From Paraburkholderia bannensis (GTDB taxonomy: Bacteria > Pseudomonadota > Gammaproteobacteria > Burkholderiales > Burkholderiaceae): 64,000 bases of DNA. This document shows, piece after piece, positions 9,190 to 18,086 of the stretch. The stretch spans positions 310,001 through 374,000 of the forward strand of contig NZ_JACHBW010000003.1 in the NCBI RefSeq assembly GCF_014200455.1, written 5' to 3'. Made by a program: the position numbers and the translations under genes. The notes below the pieces were generated by a model, which was not told where the DNA came from, searched no databases, and was given only the letters and a program-made list of their open reading frames with translations. The first letter of the stretch is position 1, and each line of letters opens with the position of its first letter.

Positions 9190-10290
9190 ATGAAGAAACG
9201 GGTTTGGGCGAAACTGGCTGTGCTTGCACTGTGTGCGTCGCCGTGGGTCGCGTCGGTGGCGAAAGATACGCAACTGAACGTCTACAACTGGTCCGATTAC
9301 ATCGCCAAAGACACGATTCCGAACTTCCAGAAGCAGACCGGCGTCACGGTCAAGTACGACAACTACGATAGCGACGATACGCTCCAGGCCAAGCTGCTCG
9401 CGGGCAATTCGGGCTACGACATCGTCGTGCCGACCACCAATTACGCAGGCAAGCAGATCGCCGCCGGCATCTTCTCGCCGCTCGACAAGTCGAAGATCCC
9501 CAACTTCAAGTATCTCGATCCGCAACTGATGGCGCTGGTCGCCGGCGCGGATCCGGGCAACAAGTTCGCGGTGCCCTGGGCTTACGGCACGACGGGCCTG
9601 GCCTACAACGTCGAAAAGGCGCAGCAGATCCTCGGCAAGAACGTGCCGCTCGACAACTGGGACGTCCTCTTCAAGCCCGAGAACATCTCGAAGCTGAAGG
9701 CCTGCGGCGTGTCCGTGCTCGACGCGCCGGACCAGTTCTTCGCCGCCGCGCTGCACTACATTGGCCGTGACCCGCTCTCGACGAATCCGGAAGACTATCG
9801 CGCCGCGCTGGCGATGATGAAGAAGATCCGTCCGTACATCACGCAGTTCAATTCGTCGGGCTATATCAACGATATGGTCGGCGGCGATGTCTGCTTCGCC
9901 TACGGCTGGTCGGGCGACGTCGTGATCGCCAAGCATCGCGCGATCGAGGCGAAGAAGCCTTATCACATCGAGTATTACATTCCGAAGGGCGGCGCACCGA
10001 TCTGGTTCGACGTGATGACCATCCCGAAAGATGCGCAGCACAAGGATGCCGCGCACCAGTGGATCAACTACATCGAGACGCCGCAGGTCCACGCCGCGAT
10101 CACCAACGCCGTGTACTACCCGAGCGCCAACGCGGAAGCGCGCAAGTACGTGAACAAGGACATTGCGAACGATCCGGCCGTGTATCCGTCGCCGGAAACG
10201 CTCAAGACGCTGTTCCTGCTCAAGCCGCTGCCGCCGGAAATCCAGCGCCTGCAGACGCGTCTGTGGACCGAGTTCAAGTCGGGCCGCTGA
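9190..10290 (+). CDS. potF: Polyamine ABC transporter periplasmic binding protein
   Basis: A 366-residue exported protein (signal peptide MKKRVWAKLAVLALCASPWV, cleavage near residue 22) of the PotD/PotF family, which binds putrescine or spermidine in the periplasm. The family start LNVYNWSDYIAKDTIPNFQK, the GYDIVVPT strand, VPWAYGTTGLAYN and GDVCFAYGWSGDV are typical. Similarity is closer to PotF (putrescine) than PotD, but specificity is an inference. The ATG at 9190 begins the signal peptide. It heads the potFGHI cluster. A hairpin just downstream may reduce transcription into potG, so that the binding protein is made in excess. Confidence 0.92.
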   Translation: MKKRVWAKLAVLALCASPWVASVAKDTQLNVYNWSDYIAKDTIPNFQKQTGVTVKYDNYDSDDTLQAKLLAGNSGYDIVVPTTNYAGKQIAAGIFSPLDKSKIPNFKYLDPQLMALVAGADPGNKFAVPWAYGTTGLAYNVEKAQQILGKNVPLDNWDVLFKPENISKLKACGVSVLDAPDQFFAAALHYIGRDPLSTNPEDYRAALAMMKKIRPYITQFNSSGYINDMVGGDVCFAYGWSGDVVIAKHRAIEAKKPYHIEYYIPKGGAPIWFDVMTIPKDAQHKDAAHQWINYIETPQVHAAITNAVYYPSANAEARKYVNKDIANDPAVYPSPETLKTLFLLKPLPPEIQRLQTRLWTEFKSGR

Positions 10291-10334
10291 CGCGGCCGCC
10301 CGCGTAGCCACGATTACGTTTCGCGTTTTACCCC

Positions 10335-10365
10335 AAGCCCTCGGCACCTACCGGGGGCTTTGTTC
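10335..10365 (+). terminator. Partial terminator / attenuator between potF and potG
   Basis: AAGCCCTCGG and CCGGGGGCTT form a 10-bp stem with one wobble and a 6-base loop, followed only by TGTTCGT. The short T-run suggests partial termination. Confidence 0.5.
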
Positions 10366-10413
10366 GTCAACCCCGTCCAGGTATCAAGTCAGAAAGGCAG
10401 GGCAGAGAGAATC

Positions 10414-11574
10414 ATGAGTGACCAGTCGAGTGTGCCGGCCGCAGCCGTCGCGCTGCCTTCGGGCTTTGCCGCGAGCGATCCAGCCGCGGACAACTTCGTG
10501 CAGGTCGTCGATGTCGTCAAGAAGTTCGGCGACACGACGGCCGTCAAGGGCGTCAACCTGTCGGTGAAGAAGGGCGAGCTGTTCGCGCTGCTTGGCAGTT
10601 CGGGCTGCGGCAAGTCCACCTTGCTGCGCATGCTCGCCGGTCTGGAAACGATCACGTCGGGCAAGATCCTGATCGATGGCGAAGACCTCGCGTCGTTGCC
10701 GCCGTACCGTCGCCCGGTCAACATGATGTTCCAGTCGTATGCACTGTTTCCGCATATGACGGTGGAATCGAACGTCGGCTTCGGGCTGCGCCAGGAAGGC
10801 GTGAAAAAGGGCGAACTCAAGGAGCGCGTGGCCAATGCGCTCGAACTGGTGCAGATGTCGCGTTTCGCGAAGCGCAAGCCGCATCAGCTTTCCGGCGGCC
10901 AGCAGCAGCGCGTCGCACTGGCGCGCTCGCTCGTTAAACGCCCCAAGCTGCTGCTGCTCGACGAGCCGATGTCGGCGCTCGACAAGCAGATTCGCCAGCG
11001 CACCCAGATCGAACTGGTCAACATTCTCGACAAGGTCGGCGTCACCTGCATCATGGTCACGCACGATCAGGAAGAGGCGATGACGATGGCGGGGCGTCTG
11101 GCCGTCATGAGCGAAGGCCAGATCGTGCAGCTTGGCACGCCCAATGAAGTGTACGAATACCCGAACAGCCGTTTCTCGGCCGAATTCATCGGCTCGACCA
11201 ATCTGTTCGAAGGCAACGTGGTGGAAGACGAGCCGGATCACGTCTACGTGGAGTCGCCGGATCTGCCCGTGCACCTGTACGTGAATCACGGCATCACCGG
11301 GCCGCTGGGCATGCCTGTGACGATTTCGGTGCGCCCGGAGCGCATCTCGCTCACGCGCAAGCCGCCCGAAGGCACCTTCAACTGGGGTAAGGGCGTGGTC
11401 AAGAACATCGCCTACATGGGTGGCTACTCGCTTTATCACGTCAAGCTCGATTCGGGCAAGACGGTGATCGCCAACATGTCGAGCCTCGCGCTGTCGGAAA
11501 TCGATTCCCCCACCTGGGAAGACGAAGTCTACGTGCGCTGGAGCGCCTCGGCCGGCGTGGTGCTGACGTCATGA
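10414..11574 (+). CDS. potG: Polyamine ABC transporter ATP-binding protein
   Basis: A 386-residue ATPase. Walker A is GSSGCGKST, the signature is LSGGQQQR and Walker B is LLLLDEPMSALD, followed by the H-loop VTHDQEEAMT. The C-terminal 120 residues form the TOBE/OB regulatory domain of PotA/PotG-type ATPases. It should energise uptake through the PotH and PotI channel. The ATG at 10414 gives an N-terminal extension of about 25 residues before the ABC domain; the ribosome-binding site is weak (AGAGAG). Its last codons overlap the start of potH by four bases, indicating translational coupling. Confidence 0.93.
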   Translation: MSDQSSVPAAAVALPSGFAASDPAADNFVQVVDVVKKFGDTTAVKGVNLSVKKGELFALLGSSGCGKSTLLRMLAGLETITSGKILIDGEDLASLPPYRRPVNMMFQSYALFPHMTVESNVGFGLRQEGVKKGELKERVANALELVQMSRFAKRKPHQLSGGQQQRVALARSLVKRPKLLLLDEPMSALDKQIRQRTQIELVNILDKVGVTCIMVTHDQEEAMTMAGRLAVMSEGQIVQLGTPNEVYEYPNSRFSAEFIGSTNLFEGNVVEDEPDHVYVESPDLPVHLYVNHGITGPLGMPVTISVRPERISLTRKPPEGTFNWGKGVVKNIAYMGGYSLYHVKLDSGKTVIANMSSLALSEIDSPTWEDEVYVRWSASAGVVLTS

Positions 11575-12533
11575 GCACGACGCTTTCCAGCACCTCCAGC
11601 AACCCGGGCACGTTCAGGAAAATCCTCAACTGGCCGGCGAAGCGCTTCAACCTGACCGGCCGTACCGCCGTGGTGGCGGGGCCGTTCTTCTGGCTGCTGC
11701 TGTTCTTCCTCGTGCCGTTCGTCCTGGTGGTGAAGATCAGCTTCGCCGACCAGCAGTTGGGCATTCCGCCCTACACGGAACTCACGTCGTTCAGCGAAGG
11801 GGTCTGGCATGTCGCGCTCGACCTTTCTCATTACGCGTTTCTATTCCAGGACAGCCTGTATTTCGCCACGTATGTGAATTCGGTGGTCGTGGCGGCGATT
11901 TCGACGCTGCTGTGTCTGGCGATCGGCTATCCGATGGCGTACTACATCGCGCGCTCGAATCCGGCCACGCGCAACGTGCTGATGATGGCCGTGATGCTGC
12001 CGTTCTGGACCTCGTTCCTGATTCGCGTCTACGCGTGGATCGGCATTCTGAAGAACAATGGACTGCTGAACAATTTCCTGGTGTGGACCGGCATCATCCA
12101 TTCGCCGATCGAGCTGTATCACACCAATACAGCTGTCTACATCGGCATGGTGTATTCGTATCTGCCGTTCCTCGTAATGCCGCTCTACGCGCATCTGGTG
12201 AAGATGGATCTGACGCTGCTCGAAGCCGCCTACGATCTGGGCGCGAAGCCGTGGCGCGCGTTCCTGGAAATCACGCTGCCGCTCTCGAAGAACGGCATCA
12301 TCGCGGGCTGCCTGCTGGTGTTCATCCCGGCGGTGGGCGAATACGTGATTCCTGAACTGCTTGGCGGCGCGAACACGCTGATGATCGGCCGCGTCATGTG
12401 GAACGAGTTCTTCGATAACGCCGACTGGCCGATGGCTTCCGCCGTCACCTGCGCGATGGTCCTGCTGCTGCTCGTGCCGATGGCGCTGTTCCAGCACTTC
12501 CAGGCGAAGGAACTGGAGGGCCGCGGCAAATGA
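11571..12533 (+). CDS. potH: Polyamine ABC transporter permease
   Basis: A 320-residue inner-membrane permease with six predicted helices, starting with FFWLLLFFLVPFVLVVKISF. The cytoplasmic EAA loop is LLEAAYDLGAKPWRAFLEITLP, where the ATPase docks. The order after potG and the ATGA overlaps on both sides fit the PotH position in potFGHI. It pairs with PotI to form the channel. Confidence 0.92.
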   Translation: MSTTLSSTSSNPGTFRKILNWPAKRFNLTGRTAVVAGPFFWLLLFFLVPFVLVVKISFADQQLGIPPYTELTSFSEGVWHVALDLSHYAFLFQDSLYFATYVNSVVVAAISTLLCLAIGYPMAYYIARSNPATRNVLMMAVMLPFWTSFLIRVYAWIGILKNNGLLNNFLVWTGIIHSPIELYHTNTAVYIGMVYSYLPFLVMPLYAHLVKMDLTLLEAAYDLGAKPWRAFLEITLPLSKNGIIAGCLLVFIPAVGEYVIPELLGGANTLMIGRVMWNEFFDNADWPMASAVTCAMVLLLLVPMALFQHFQAKELEGRGK

Positions 12534-13348
12534 AACCGAATCGCGTACTGCAATTCATCGCGCTCGGCATCGGCTTTGCGTTCCTCTATATCCCGATCAT
12601 CAGCCTGATCGTCTACTCGTTCAACGAGTCGCAACTGGTGACGGTGTGGACGCGTTTCTCGACGCGCTGGTATCAGGCGCTCGCCACCGACGACGAGCTC
12701 ATCGCCGCCGCGTGGCTGTCGCTGCGCATCGCGCTGATGACGGCGTTCGCCTCGGTGATCATCGGCACGTGGGCGGGTTTCGTGCTCGCGCGCATGGGGA
12801 ATTTCCGCGGCTTCACGCTCTACACGGGCATGATCAACGCGCCGCTGGTAATTCCCGAAGTGATCCAGGGCATCTCGCTGCTGCTGCTGTTCGTGGAAAT
12901 GGGCAAGCTGCTCGGCTGGCCGGCGGGGCGCGGCGTGTTCACAATCTGGATCGGCCACGTGATGCTGTGTATCTCGTATGTCGCCATCATCGTGCAGTCG
13001 CGCGTGCGCGAGCTGAACCCGTCGCTAGAAGAAGCCGCGCTCGATCTGGGCGCGACGCCGTTCAAGGTGTTCTTCCAGATCACGCTGCCGCTGATCTCGC
13101 AGGCGCTCGCGGCGGGCTGGCTGCTGTCGTTCACGCTGTCCATCGACGATCTGGTGCTGTCGGCGTTTCTCTCCGGCCCCGGTTCGACGACGCTGCCGCT
13201 GGTGGTGTTCTCGCGCGTGCGCCTGGGCCTGAATCCGGAAATGAATGCGCTCGCGACGCTCTTTATCGCCGTGGTGACGGTGGGCGTGATCGTCGGCAAC
13301 TACTTCATGCAGCGCGCGGAGCGCAAGCGTACGGCGATGGCGGTCTGA
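12530..13348 (+). CDS. potI: Polyamine ABC transporter permease
   Basis: A 272-residue, six-helix permease beginning near GFAFLYIPIISLIVYSFN, with the EAA loop LEEAALDLGATPFKVFFQITLP. It is the second channel subunit and the last gene of the cluster; its start overlaps the stop of potH by four bases. A strong terminator follows 28 bases after the stop. Confidence 0.92.
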   Translation: MKPNRVLQFIALGIGFAFLYIPIISLIVYSFNESQLVTVWTRFSTRWYQALATDDELIAAAWLSLRIALMTAFASVIIGTWAGFVLARMGNFRGFTLYTGMINAPLVIPEVIQGISLLLLFVEMGKLLGWPAGRGVFTIWIGHVMLCISYVAIIVQSRVRELNPSLEEAALDLGATPFKVFFQITLPLISQALAAGWLLSFTLSIDDLVLSAFLSGPGSTTLPLVVFSRVRLGLNPEMNALATLFIAVVTVGVIVGNYFMQRAERKRTAMAV

Positions 13349-13375
13349 CGCTCGATCCTCGGGCTGGGCAAGAAG

Positions 13376-13409
13376 ACGGCGCGTGGGCTTCGGCCCACGC
13401 GCCGTTTTG
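13376..13409 (+). terminator. Terminator of the pot operon
   Basis: A perfect 13-bp G/C-rich stem (13376-13388 with 13393-13405) closed by a TTCG tetraloop and followed by TTTT and, after GC, six more T. It marks the end of potFGHI. Confidence 0.92.
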
Positions 13410-13542
13410 CTTTTTTCGGTCGATTCAGGGTGCGATGCCAGGCCGGGCGTTTTAGCGTGACCCGGTGACGAGGCGCTATGATCGTGGACAAATGTGGCTC
13501 GCGGCTCTGGCTCGTCAGGCCAGCGACCGTTGCGGGAACACG

Positions 13543-13671
13543 ATGATTGGAACGATTTTCAAAGAGGGCGCAATTACTACGCTCTGGCAGCAACTGATCC
13601 AGCTCTGGGAGCTGATCGTCATGGTCTGCCGCTTTTTGTTGGGACTGCTCAAGCTGCTGGGCGGCACCTGA
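13543..13671 (+). CDS. Possible small hydrophobic protein
   Basis: A 42-codon frame starting MIGTIFKEGAITTLWQQL with one strongly hydrophobic helix (LIVMVCRFLLGLLKLL), preceded by GGGA seven bases upstream. It lies alone between the pot terminator and the methyltransferase gene. Small single-helix membrane proteins look like this, but chance frames of this length are common in GC-rich DNA, so it is a candidate only. Confidence 0.3.
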   Translation: MIGTIFKEGAITTLWQQLIQLWELIVMVCRFLLGLLKLLGGT

Positions 13672-13791
13672 CGGCCAGTGGCGGGCTACGGGGTGCGGCG
13701 GGTTCGCGAGGGCGCGCCGCGACGGCTTTGAGGTACGGCGTGCGTTCGAGCGGCCGCAGCGACGCACGTGGACACGACACAAGGGCACAGG

Positions 13792-14559
13792 ATGATCGAC
13801 GATTCCACCCGGCGTTTCACCGACCGGGTTGCAGACTACGTGAAGTACCGCCCCACCTACCCGCGCGAAGTCGCGACCTTCGTGCATGTCGAATGTGGCG
13901 TGGCGCCCGCCGCGAGCGTTGCGGACATCGGCGCTGGCACCGGCATTTCGTCGAAGCTCTTTCTGGACGCCGGGCATCCGGTCGTGGCGGTCGAGCCTAA
14001 CGTCGCGATGCGCGAAGCGGCTGAGCGCTTCCTCGCGGGTTATCCGGCTTACCGCAGCGTCGCCGGCACGGCCGAAGCCACCACCTTGCCTGACGCGAGC
14101 GTGGACCTCGTGAGCGCTGCACAGGCCTTCCACTGGTTCGACAAGGCTGGCGCGCGCCGCGAGTTCGCGCGCATCCTCAAACCGCGCGGCAAGATCGTGC
14201 TGTTCTGGAATAGCCGCAAGCTCAAAGGATCGGCGTTTCTGGAGGGCTACGAGGCTTTGCTCCAGCGCTTTTCCGAAGACTACGCGAGCGTCGCCGAAAG
14301 CTATCCCACCGACGCCGCCATGGCCGACTGGTTCGGCGACGGCTTCGAACAGAAGACCGTGTTTCCGAACGCGCAGTTGCTCGATTTCGATGGGCTGAGC
14401 GGGCGGCTCGCATCGTCTTCGTACGCGCCCAGGCCGGGCGATCCACGCTATGAGCCAATGCTCGCGGCGCTGCGCGAATTGTTCGACGCGACCCAGCACA
14501 ACGGGCGCGTGGACTTTGCTTACGAGACGCGTGTGTTTGCGGGCAAGCCGCTGCGTTAG
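13792..14559 (+). CDS. Class I SAM-dependent methyltransferase
   Basis: A 255-residue protein of the Methyltransferase_11 type. Motif I is VADIGAGTGISSKL, followed by the acidic strand end VVAVEPN and the post-motif DLVSAAQAFHWFD; the FHWFD segment is typical of a subfamily of small-molecule methyltransferases. The substrate is unknown. The frame could begin at a GTG at 13768, but the ATG at 13792 has AGGG upstream and fits the family start (F-T-D-R-V-A-D-Y-V-K-Y-R-P). Its TAG stop overlaps the stop of the convergent monooxygenase gene. Confidence 0.85.
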   Translation: MIDDSTRRFTDRVADYVKYRPTYPREVATFVHVECGVAPAASVADIGAGTGISSKLFLDAGHPVVAVEPNVAMREAAERFLAGYPAYRSVAGTAEATTLPDASVDLVSAAQAFHWFDKAGARREFARILKPRGKIVLFWNSRKLKGSAFLEGYEALLQRFSEDYASVAESYPTDAAMADWFGDGFEQKTVFPNAQLLDFDGLSGRLASSSYAPRPGDPRYEPMLAALRELFDATQHNGRVDFAYETRVFAGKPLR

Positions 14560-16034
14560 CGCGAAAACTCGTAATCGCGCGCGCGCACGCGTTTTGTCCT
14601 GCGCCGGAAGGTGAACGTAAATCCCGGCCAGAGCGACGTGACCTTGCCGCTGCGCGTCTGATACCAGCTGTGACAGCCCGAGGTCCAGACGGTGCGTTGC
14701 AGTTGCGCCTGCAACTCGTCGTTGTAGGCGCGCTGCACCTCCGCGCGCACATTCATCGTGCGTGCGCCGCGGCGCTGCAGTTCGCGGATGCAATCGGCGA
14801 TATAGCGGATCTGCGACTCGATCATGTAGATCATCGAGTTGTGGCCGAGGCCGGTGTTCGGTCCGATCACGAAAAAGAGATTCGGGAAGCCCGCGACGCT
14901 GGCGCCTAGATACGCCTGCGGGCCGTCGCGCCGCCAGGCCTCGCCCAGATCCGCGCCATTCAGACCGCTGACGTGAAACGGCGCGTCCACATCGTTGACC
15001 TGAAAGCCCGTGCCGCAGACGATCGCGTCAAACACGAGATGAGCGCCATCGGCGGTCACGATGCCATCGGCAACGACCTCGCGGATCGGATCGGTCAGCA
15101 GTGCGACGTTACTCTGCGTGAGCGCCGGCAGATAGTCGCTCGACAGCAGCACGCGCTTGCAGCCAAGCACGTAGTCGGGCGCGAGCTTGGCGCGCAGCGC
15201 GGCATCCTTGACCTTGTGCGCGAGATAGTTGCGCGCGAATTTCATCGGCGCATTGAGCAGGCGTTGATTGACCACGAAGCCCAGTGCGCGCGATTCGAGT
15301 TGCCAGTAAATCGCCGCACGCGCGAGGCGCTGCGCGCAGGGAACATGCCGATAGATCCAGCGCCGGCGCGCATCGATGGCGCGGTCGCGGCGCGGCATGA
15401 TCCAGGGCGGCGTGCGCTGGAATATCGTGAGCTGCGCCACGCGCGGCTGGATGCGCGGCACGAACTGAATGGCGCTTGCGCCCGTGCCTATCACGGCCAC
15501 GCGCTTGCCTTCGAGTGCGTAATCGTGGTCCCAGCGCGCGGAATGAAACAGCTTGCCCTCGAAGCGTTCGAGCCCGGCAATGGCGGGGAGCGCGGGGCGA
15601 GAAAGCGGCCCGTTGGCGGCGATGAGCAGATCGGCTTCGACCGTCTGCGTCGCTCCGTCACGCTCGATCTCGATGTTCCACACGCCGCGCGCCGCGTCGA
15701 AACGCGCAGCGCTCACGCGCGAGCGCCACGCGATAAAGCGCTCGACATCGTACTTGTGCGCGCAACCTTCCAGATACGCGAGGATTTCGCGCTGCGGCGC
15801 ATAGGTGCGCGTCCAGTCGGGATTTGGCTCGAAGGAAAATGAGTAGAGGTGCGAGGGAACATCGCAGGCAGCGCCGGGATAGGCGTTGTCGCGCCACGTG
15901 CCGCCGAGGCTCGCGGCCGCTTCGTAGACCGTGAACGTTTCGATCCCCATGCGCCGCAGCTGGATCGCCATGCCGATGCCGGAAAAGCCGCTGCCGACGA
16001 TGACGATACGTGGCGTGCCCGTGTTGGTGGCCAT
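14556..16034 (-). CDS. Flavin-containing (Baeyer-Villiger type) monooxygenase
   Basis: A 492-residue FAD/NADPH monooxygenase. Near the N-terminus is the FAD Rossmann motif VGSGFSGIGMA, followed by GGTWRDNAYPGAACDVPSH. The Baeyer-Villiger fingerprint F-x-G-x-x-x-H-x-x-x-W-D appears as FEGKLFHSARWD, and the NADPH Rossmann motif is GTGASAIQ. Members insert oxygen into ketones or oxidise hydrophobic substrates; the substrate cannot be assigned. The ATG at 16034 was chosen; the longer frame starts with TTG directly against a hairpin terminator. It overlaps the convergent methyltransferase gene at the stop codons, a compact arrangement. Confidence 0.88.
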   Translation of the reverse strand: MATNTGTPRIVIVGSGFSGIGMAIQLRRMGIETFTVYEAAASLGGTWRDNAYPGAACDVPSHLYSFSFEPNPDWTRTYAPQREILAYLEGCAHKYDVERFIAWRSRVSAARFDAARGVWNIEIERDGATQTVEADLLIAANGPLSRPALPAIAGLERFEGKLFHSARWDHDYALEGKRVAVIGTGASAIQFVPRIQPRVAQLTIFQRTPPWIMPRRDRAIDARRRWIYRHVPCAQRLARAAIYWQLESRALGFVVNQRLLNAPMKFARNYLAHKVKDAALRAKLAPDYVLGCKRVLLSSDYLPALTQSNVALLTDPIREVVADGIVTADGAHLVFDAIVCGTGFQVNDVDAPFHVSGLNGADLGEAWRRDGPQAYLGASVAGFPNLFFVIGPNTGLGHNSMIYMIESQIRYIADCIRELQRRGARTMNVRAEVQRAYNDELQAQLQRTVWTSGCHSWYQTRSGKVTSLWPGFTFTFRRRTKRVRARDYEFSR

Positions 16035-16072
16035 ATCTAGCGCTTTGATATTTTCTGCGCCGATCAAACGAA

Positions 16073-16095
16073 ACGGGCTCCGCGAGGGAGCCCGT
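16073..16095 (-). terminator. Terminator after the TPR membrane protein gene
   Basis: ACGGGCTCC (16073-16081) and GGAGCCCGT (16087-16095) form a perfect 9-bp stem. Read on the minus strand it is followed by TTCGTTTG, so it ends the transcript from pspA and the TPR gene before the monooxygenase gene. Confidence 0.65.
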
Positions 16096-16123
16096 CTGGA
16101 CAGATCGGCAATAAAGGCAACGT

Positions 16124-17296
16124 TCAGGAATTCCAGTCGTCGGACGAGTCGTTGCTGCCCATATCGACCCCGCCGCCCGAATTGTCGTTCCAGTCGTTCG
16201 AGCCCTGGCCGTAATCGACGCCGCCATCGTTGTTGCCGCCACGGCGGCGCTCGTCGTCGCGATCGACGATCACGTCGCGTTCGACCACACGGTCCCGGCC
16301 CGAATTGAGCGCTTCGCCAAGCAGCACGCCGGTCAGCAGACCGCCCATGCCACCCATGCCGCCACCGCCTTGCTGGACGATGACCTGCGGTTGCTGTTGC
16401 GGCGGATACTGCGGCGGATATTGCGGCTGACGGCCGAACGCCGCATCGGCTTCACGGGCGTAGGGCGAGTCGCCGCCGTACGAAGCTGGCGCGGCAGCCT
16501 GTGCGTTCGGATCGGGACGGCCTTCGGCGCGCGCCTTCAGGCTCGCGAACTGGCGCTCCAGATCTTCGATCTCGTAAGGCGCGACCGGGCTCTTGCTGCC
16601 CGAAAGCTTCTCGACCACGCTGCGCAACTGCGCCTCGAACGCTTCCACGTCCTTTTCGAGCGCTTCGTGCCCGGTAGCGGTCGAGAGCTTCACGTCGAGC
16701 TTGAGCGAGCGCACGGCAGTGAGCAGGTCGGTGGCGCGCTTGAGCTGGTCGCGGCGGTCGTCGCCAGCCTTGGCGTCGTCATTCGACTTCGCACGGCGCA
16801 GCGTCCAGCGCAGCACCAGCGCAATGCCGATCACGACGATCGCAATGCCGATCCACATGCCCATGCCGGGACCGTGATGCTGCGGCGCTGCTGCGGCGGC
16901 CATCGCGGCGGGGGCAGCCGACTGCTGCGCGAACGGATTGCTGGTCCGGCTCGGGGTCGTGGCGCCCGCGCGCGTGGCGTCCGAACGGATCTTCGCTTCG
17001 ACCTGGGCGAAACGCTGCGGCTGCGTAAAGCGGATCTGCGGATCGAGCGATTTCGCCTGCTCAACCTGGGTGAGCGCGTCGGCGTAGCGGCCTTCGCGAT
17101 TGAGCACCTGCGCGTACAGATAGTGCGCGCGGGCATTGTCGGGGTGCGCCTGCAGAACTTCGGTCAGACCCGAGTCCGCGCGCTGCCAGTCGCCTTGCGA
17201 CATCGCGGATTCGATCTGCTGCACGCTCGGTACCGCGAACGCCAGACCGCTCACGAGGGCGAGCGATGCGAAAACAGCGACAAGAAACTTTTTCAT
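16124..17296 (-). CDS. Exported TPR-containing membrane protein with Gly/Asp-rich tail
   Basis: A 390-residue protein. A signal peptide (MKKFLVAVFASLALVSGLAF) is followed by two TPR-like helical repeats (residues about 25-100), a low-complexity linker, one transmembrane helix (MWIGIAIVVIGIALVLRW), a charged helical region with coiled-coil character, and a Pro/Gln and Gly/Met-rich stretch. The tail is rich in D, N, G and S and ends DDWNS. I know no experimental function. It lies 109 bases downstream of pspA on the same strand, so it may be a membrane partner of PspA. The ATG at 17296 begins the signal peptide; the longer frame upstream has no features. Confidence 0.72.
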   Translation of the reverse strand: MKKFLVAVFASLALVSGLAFAVPSVQQIESAMSQGDWQRADSGLTEVLQAHPDNARAHYLYAQVLNREGRYADALTQVEQAKSLDPQIRFTQPQRFAQVEAKIRSDATRAGATTPSRTSNPFAQQSAAPAAMAAAAAPQHHGPGMGMWIGIAIVVIGIALVLRWTLRRAKSNDDAKAGDDRRDQLKRATDLLTAVRSLKLDVKLSTATGHEALEKDVEAFEAQLRSVVEKLSGSKSPVAPYEIEDLERQFASLKARAEGRPDPNAQAAAPASYGGDSPYAREADAAFGRQPQYPPQYPPQQQPQVIVQQGGGGMGGMGGLLTGVLLGEALNSGRDRVVERDVIVDRDDERRRGGNNDGGVDYGQGSNDWNDNSGGGVDMGSNDSSDDWNS

Positions 17297-17405
17297 GTTG
17301 CAGGCCGGGCGGCTTGTCGCCCGTCTCCATGACATACGTAACGTGGATGCGGCAGGGTGCTCGCAGCAAGCAGAGCGCCGCGCCGCATCCGTCACGCGCG
17401 GCGCG

Positions 17406-18086
17406 TTACTGCGCCGGCGTATTGAGCTGCTTTTTCAGGGCTTCGAGGCGGTCGTCCACCGACGGGCCCTTGTTGAGCGCGGCGAGCTTGTCTTCCAGTG
17501 CCTTGCCGCTGGAGGTGTCCGCCGAATTCAGGCGGGCATCCGAGCGCGCGTTCGACAGGTTCACCTTGTCTTCGAGCTTCTGGAAATCCTGCGCAAGATT
17601 CTTGCCGCCAATACCGCCGAGCGCCGTGGCCGCGGTGTCCTTGGCCTGGGCGATCTGCTGCTTGGCTTGCAGGATGTTCGAGCGTGCATTCAGATCGTTG
17701 CGGCGCGAGCGCATGTCGTCGATCTGCTGCTTGAGCTGATCGACCGACGGCTCGAGCTTGGCGAGTTCAGCAGCGAGCGCATCGCGTTCGGCTTCTGCGG
17801 TCGACTGCGCGCCGAGCGCTTCGCGGGCGAGTGCTTCGTCGCCCGATTGCAGCGCGCGCTTTGCGCCGTCCTCGTACTTCTTCGCCTTGTCGGCGGCCAC
17901 GTCGCGCTTGCTTTGCTGCATCGCGACCTGTGCCTGGATCTCGACGAGCGAGTTCTCGGCTTTTCCGATGCTGTCGTCGAGTTCGCGCACGATCTGGCGC
18001 GCGTCGCGCGACGGGTCCTGCACGGAATCGGCCGCGTCGTTAAGGAGACCCTTGACCGTGCGGGAGATGGAGTCGAAAAGCGACAT
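17406..18086 (-). CDS. pspA: Phage shock protein A (PspA/IM30 family)
   Basis: A 226-residue, almost entirely helical protein. The N-terminal amphipathic helix is MSLFDSISRTVKGLLND, followed by the family segment DPSRDARQIVRELDDSIGKAE and long coiled coils. PspA/IM30 proteins are ESCRT-III-like membrane-remodelling proteins that bind stressed inner membrane. The ATG has an excellent Shine-Dalgarno (GGAGGAATTCC). No pspF, pspB or pspC lies nearby, so control differs from enteric psp. Three 10-bp direct repeats lie about 90-120 bases upstream of the start. A TPR membrane protein gene follows. Confidence 0.9.
   Translation of the reverse strand: MSLFDSISRTVKGLLNDAADSVQDPSRDARQIVRELDDSIGKAENSLVEIQAQVAMQQSKRDVAADKAKKYEDGAKRALQSGDEALAREALGAQSTAEAERDALAAELAKLEPSVDQLKQQIDDMRSRRNDLNARSNILQAKQQIAQAKDTAATALGGIGGKNLAQDFQKLEDKVNLSNARSDARLNSADTSSGKALEDKLAALNKGPSVDDRLEALKKQLNTPAQ

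Noticed and set aside
14973..15842. Open frame opposite the flavin monooxygenase gene
   Set aside because: It lies wholly inside a gene with clear FAD and NADPH motifs and its translation is Arg/Ala-rich without family features.
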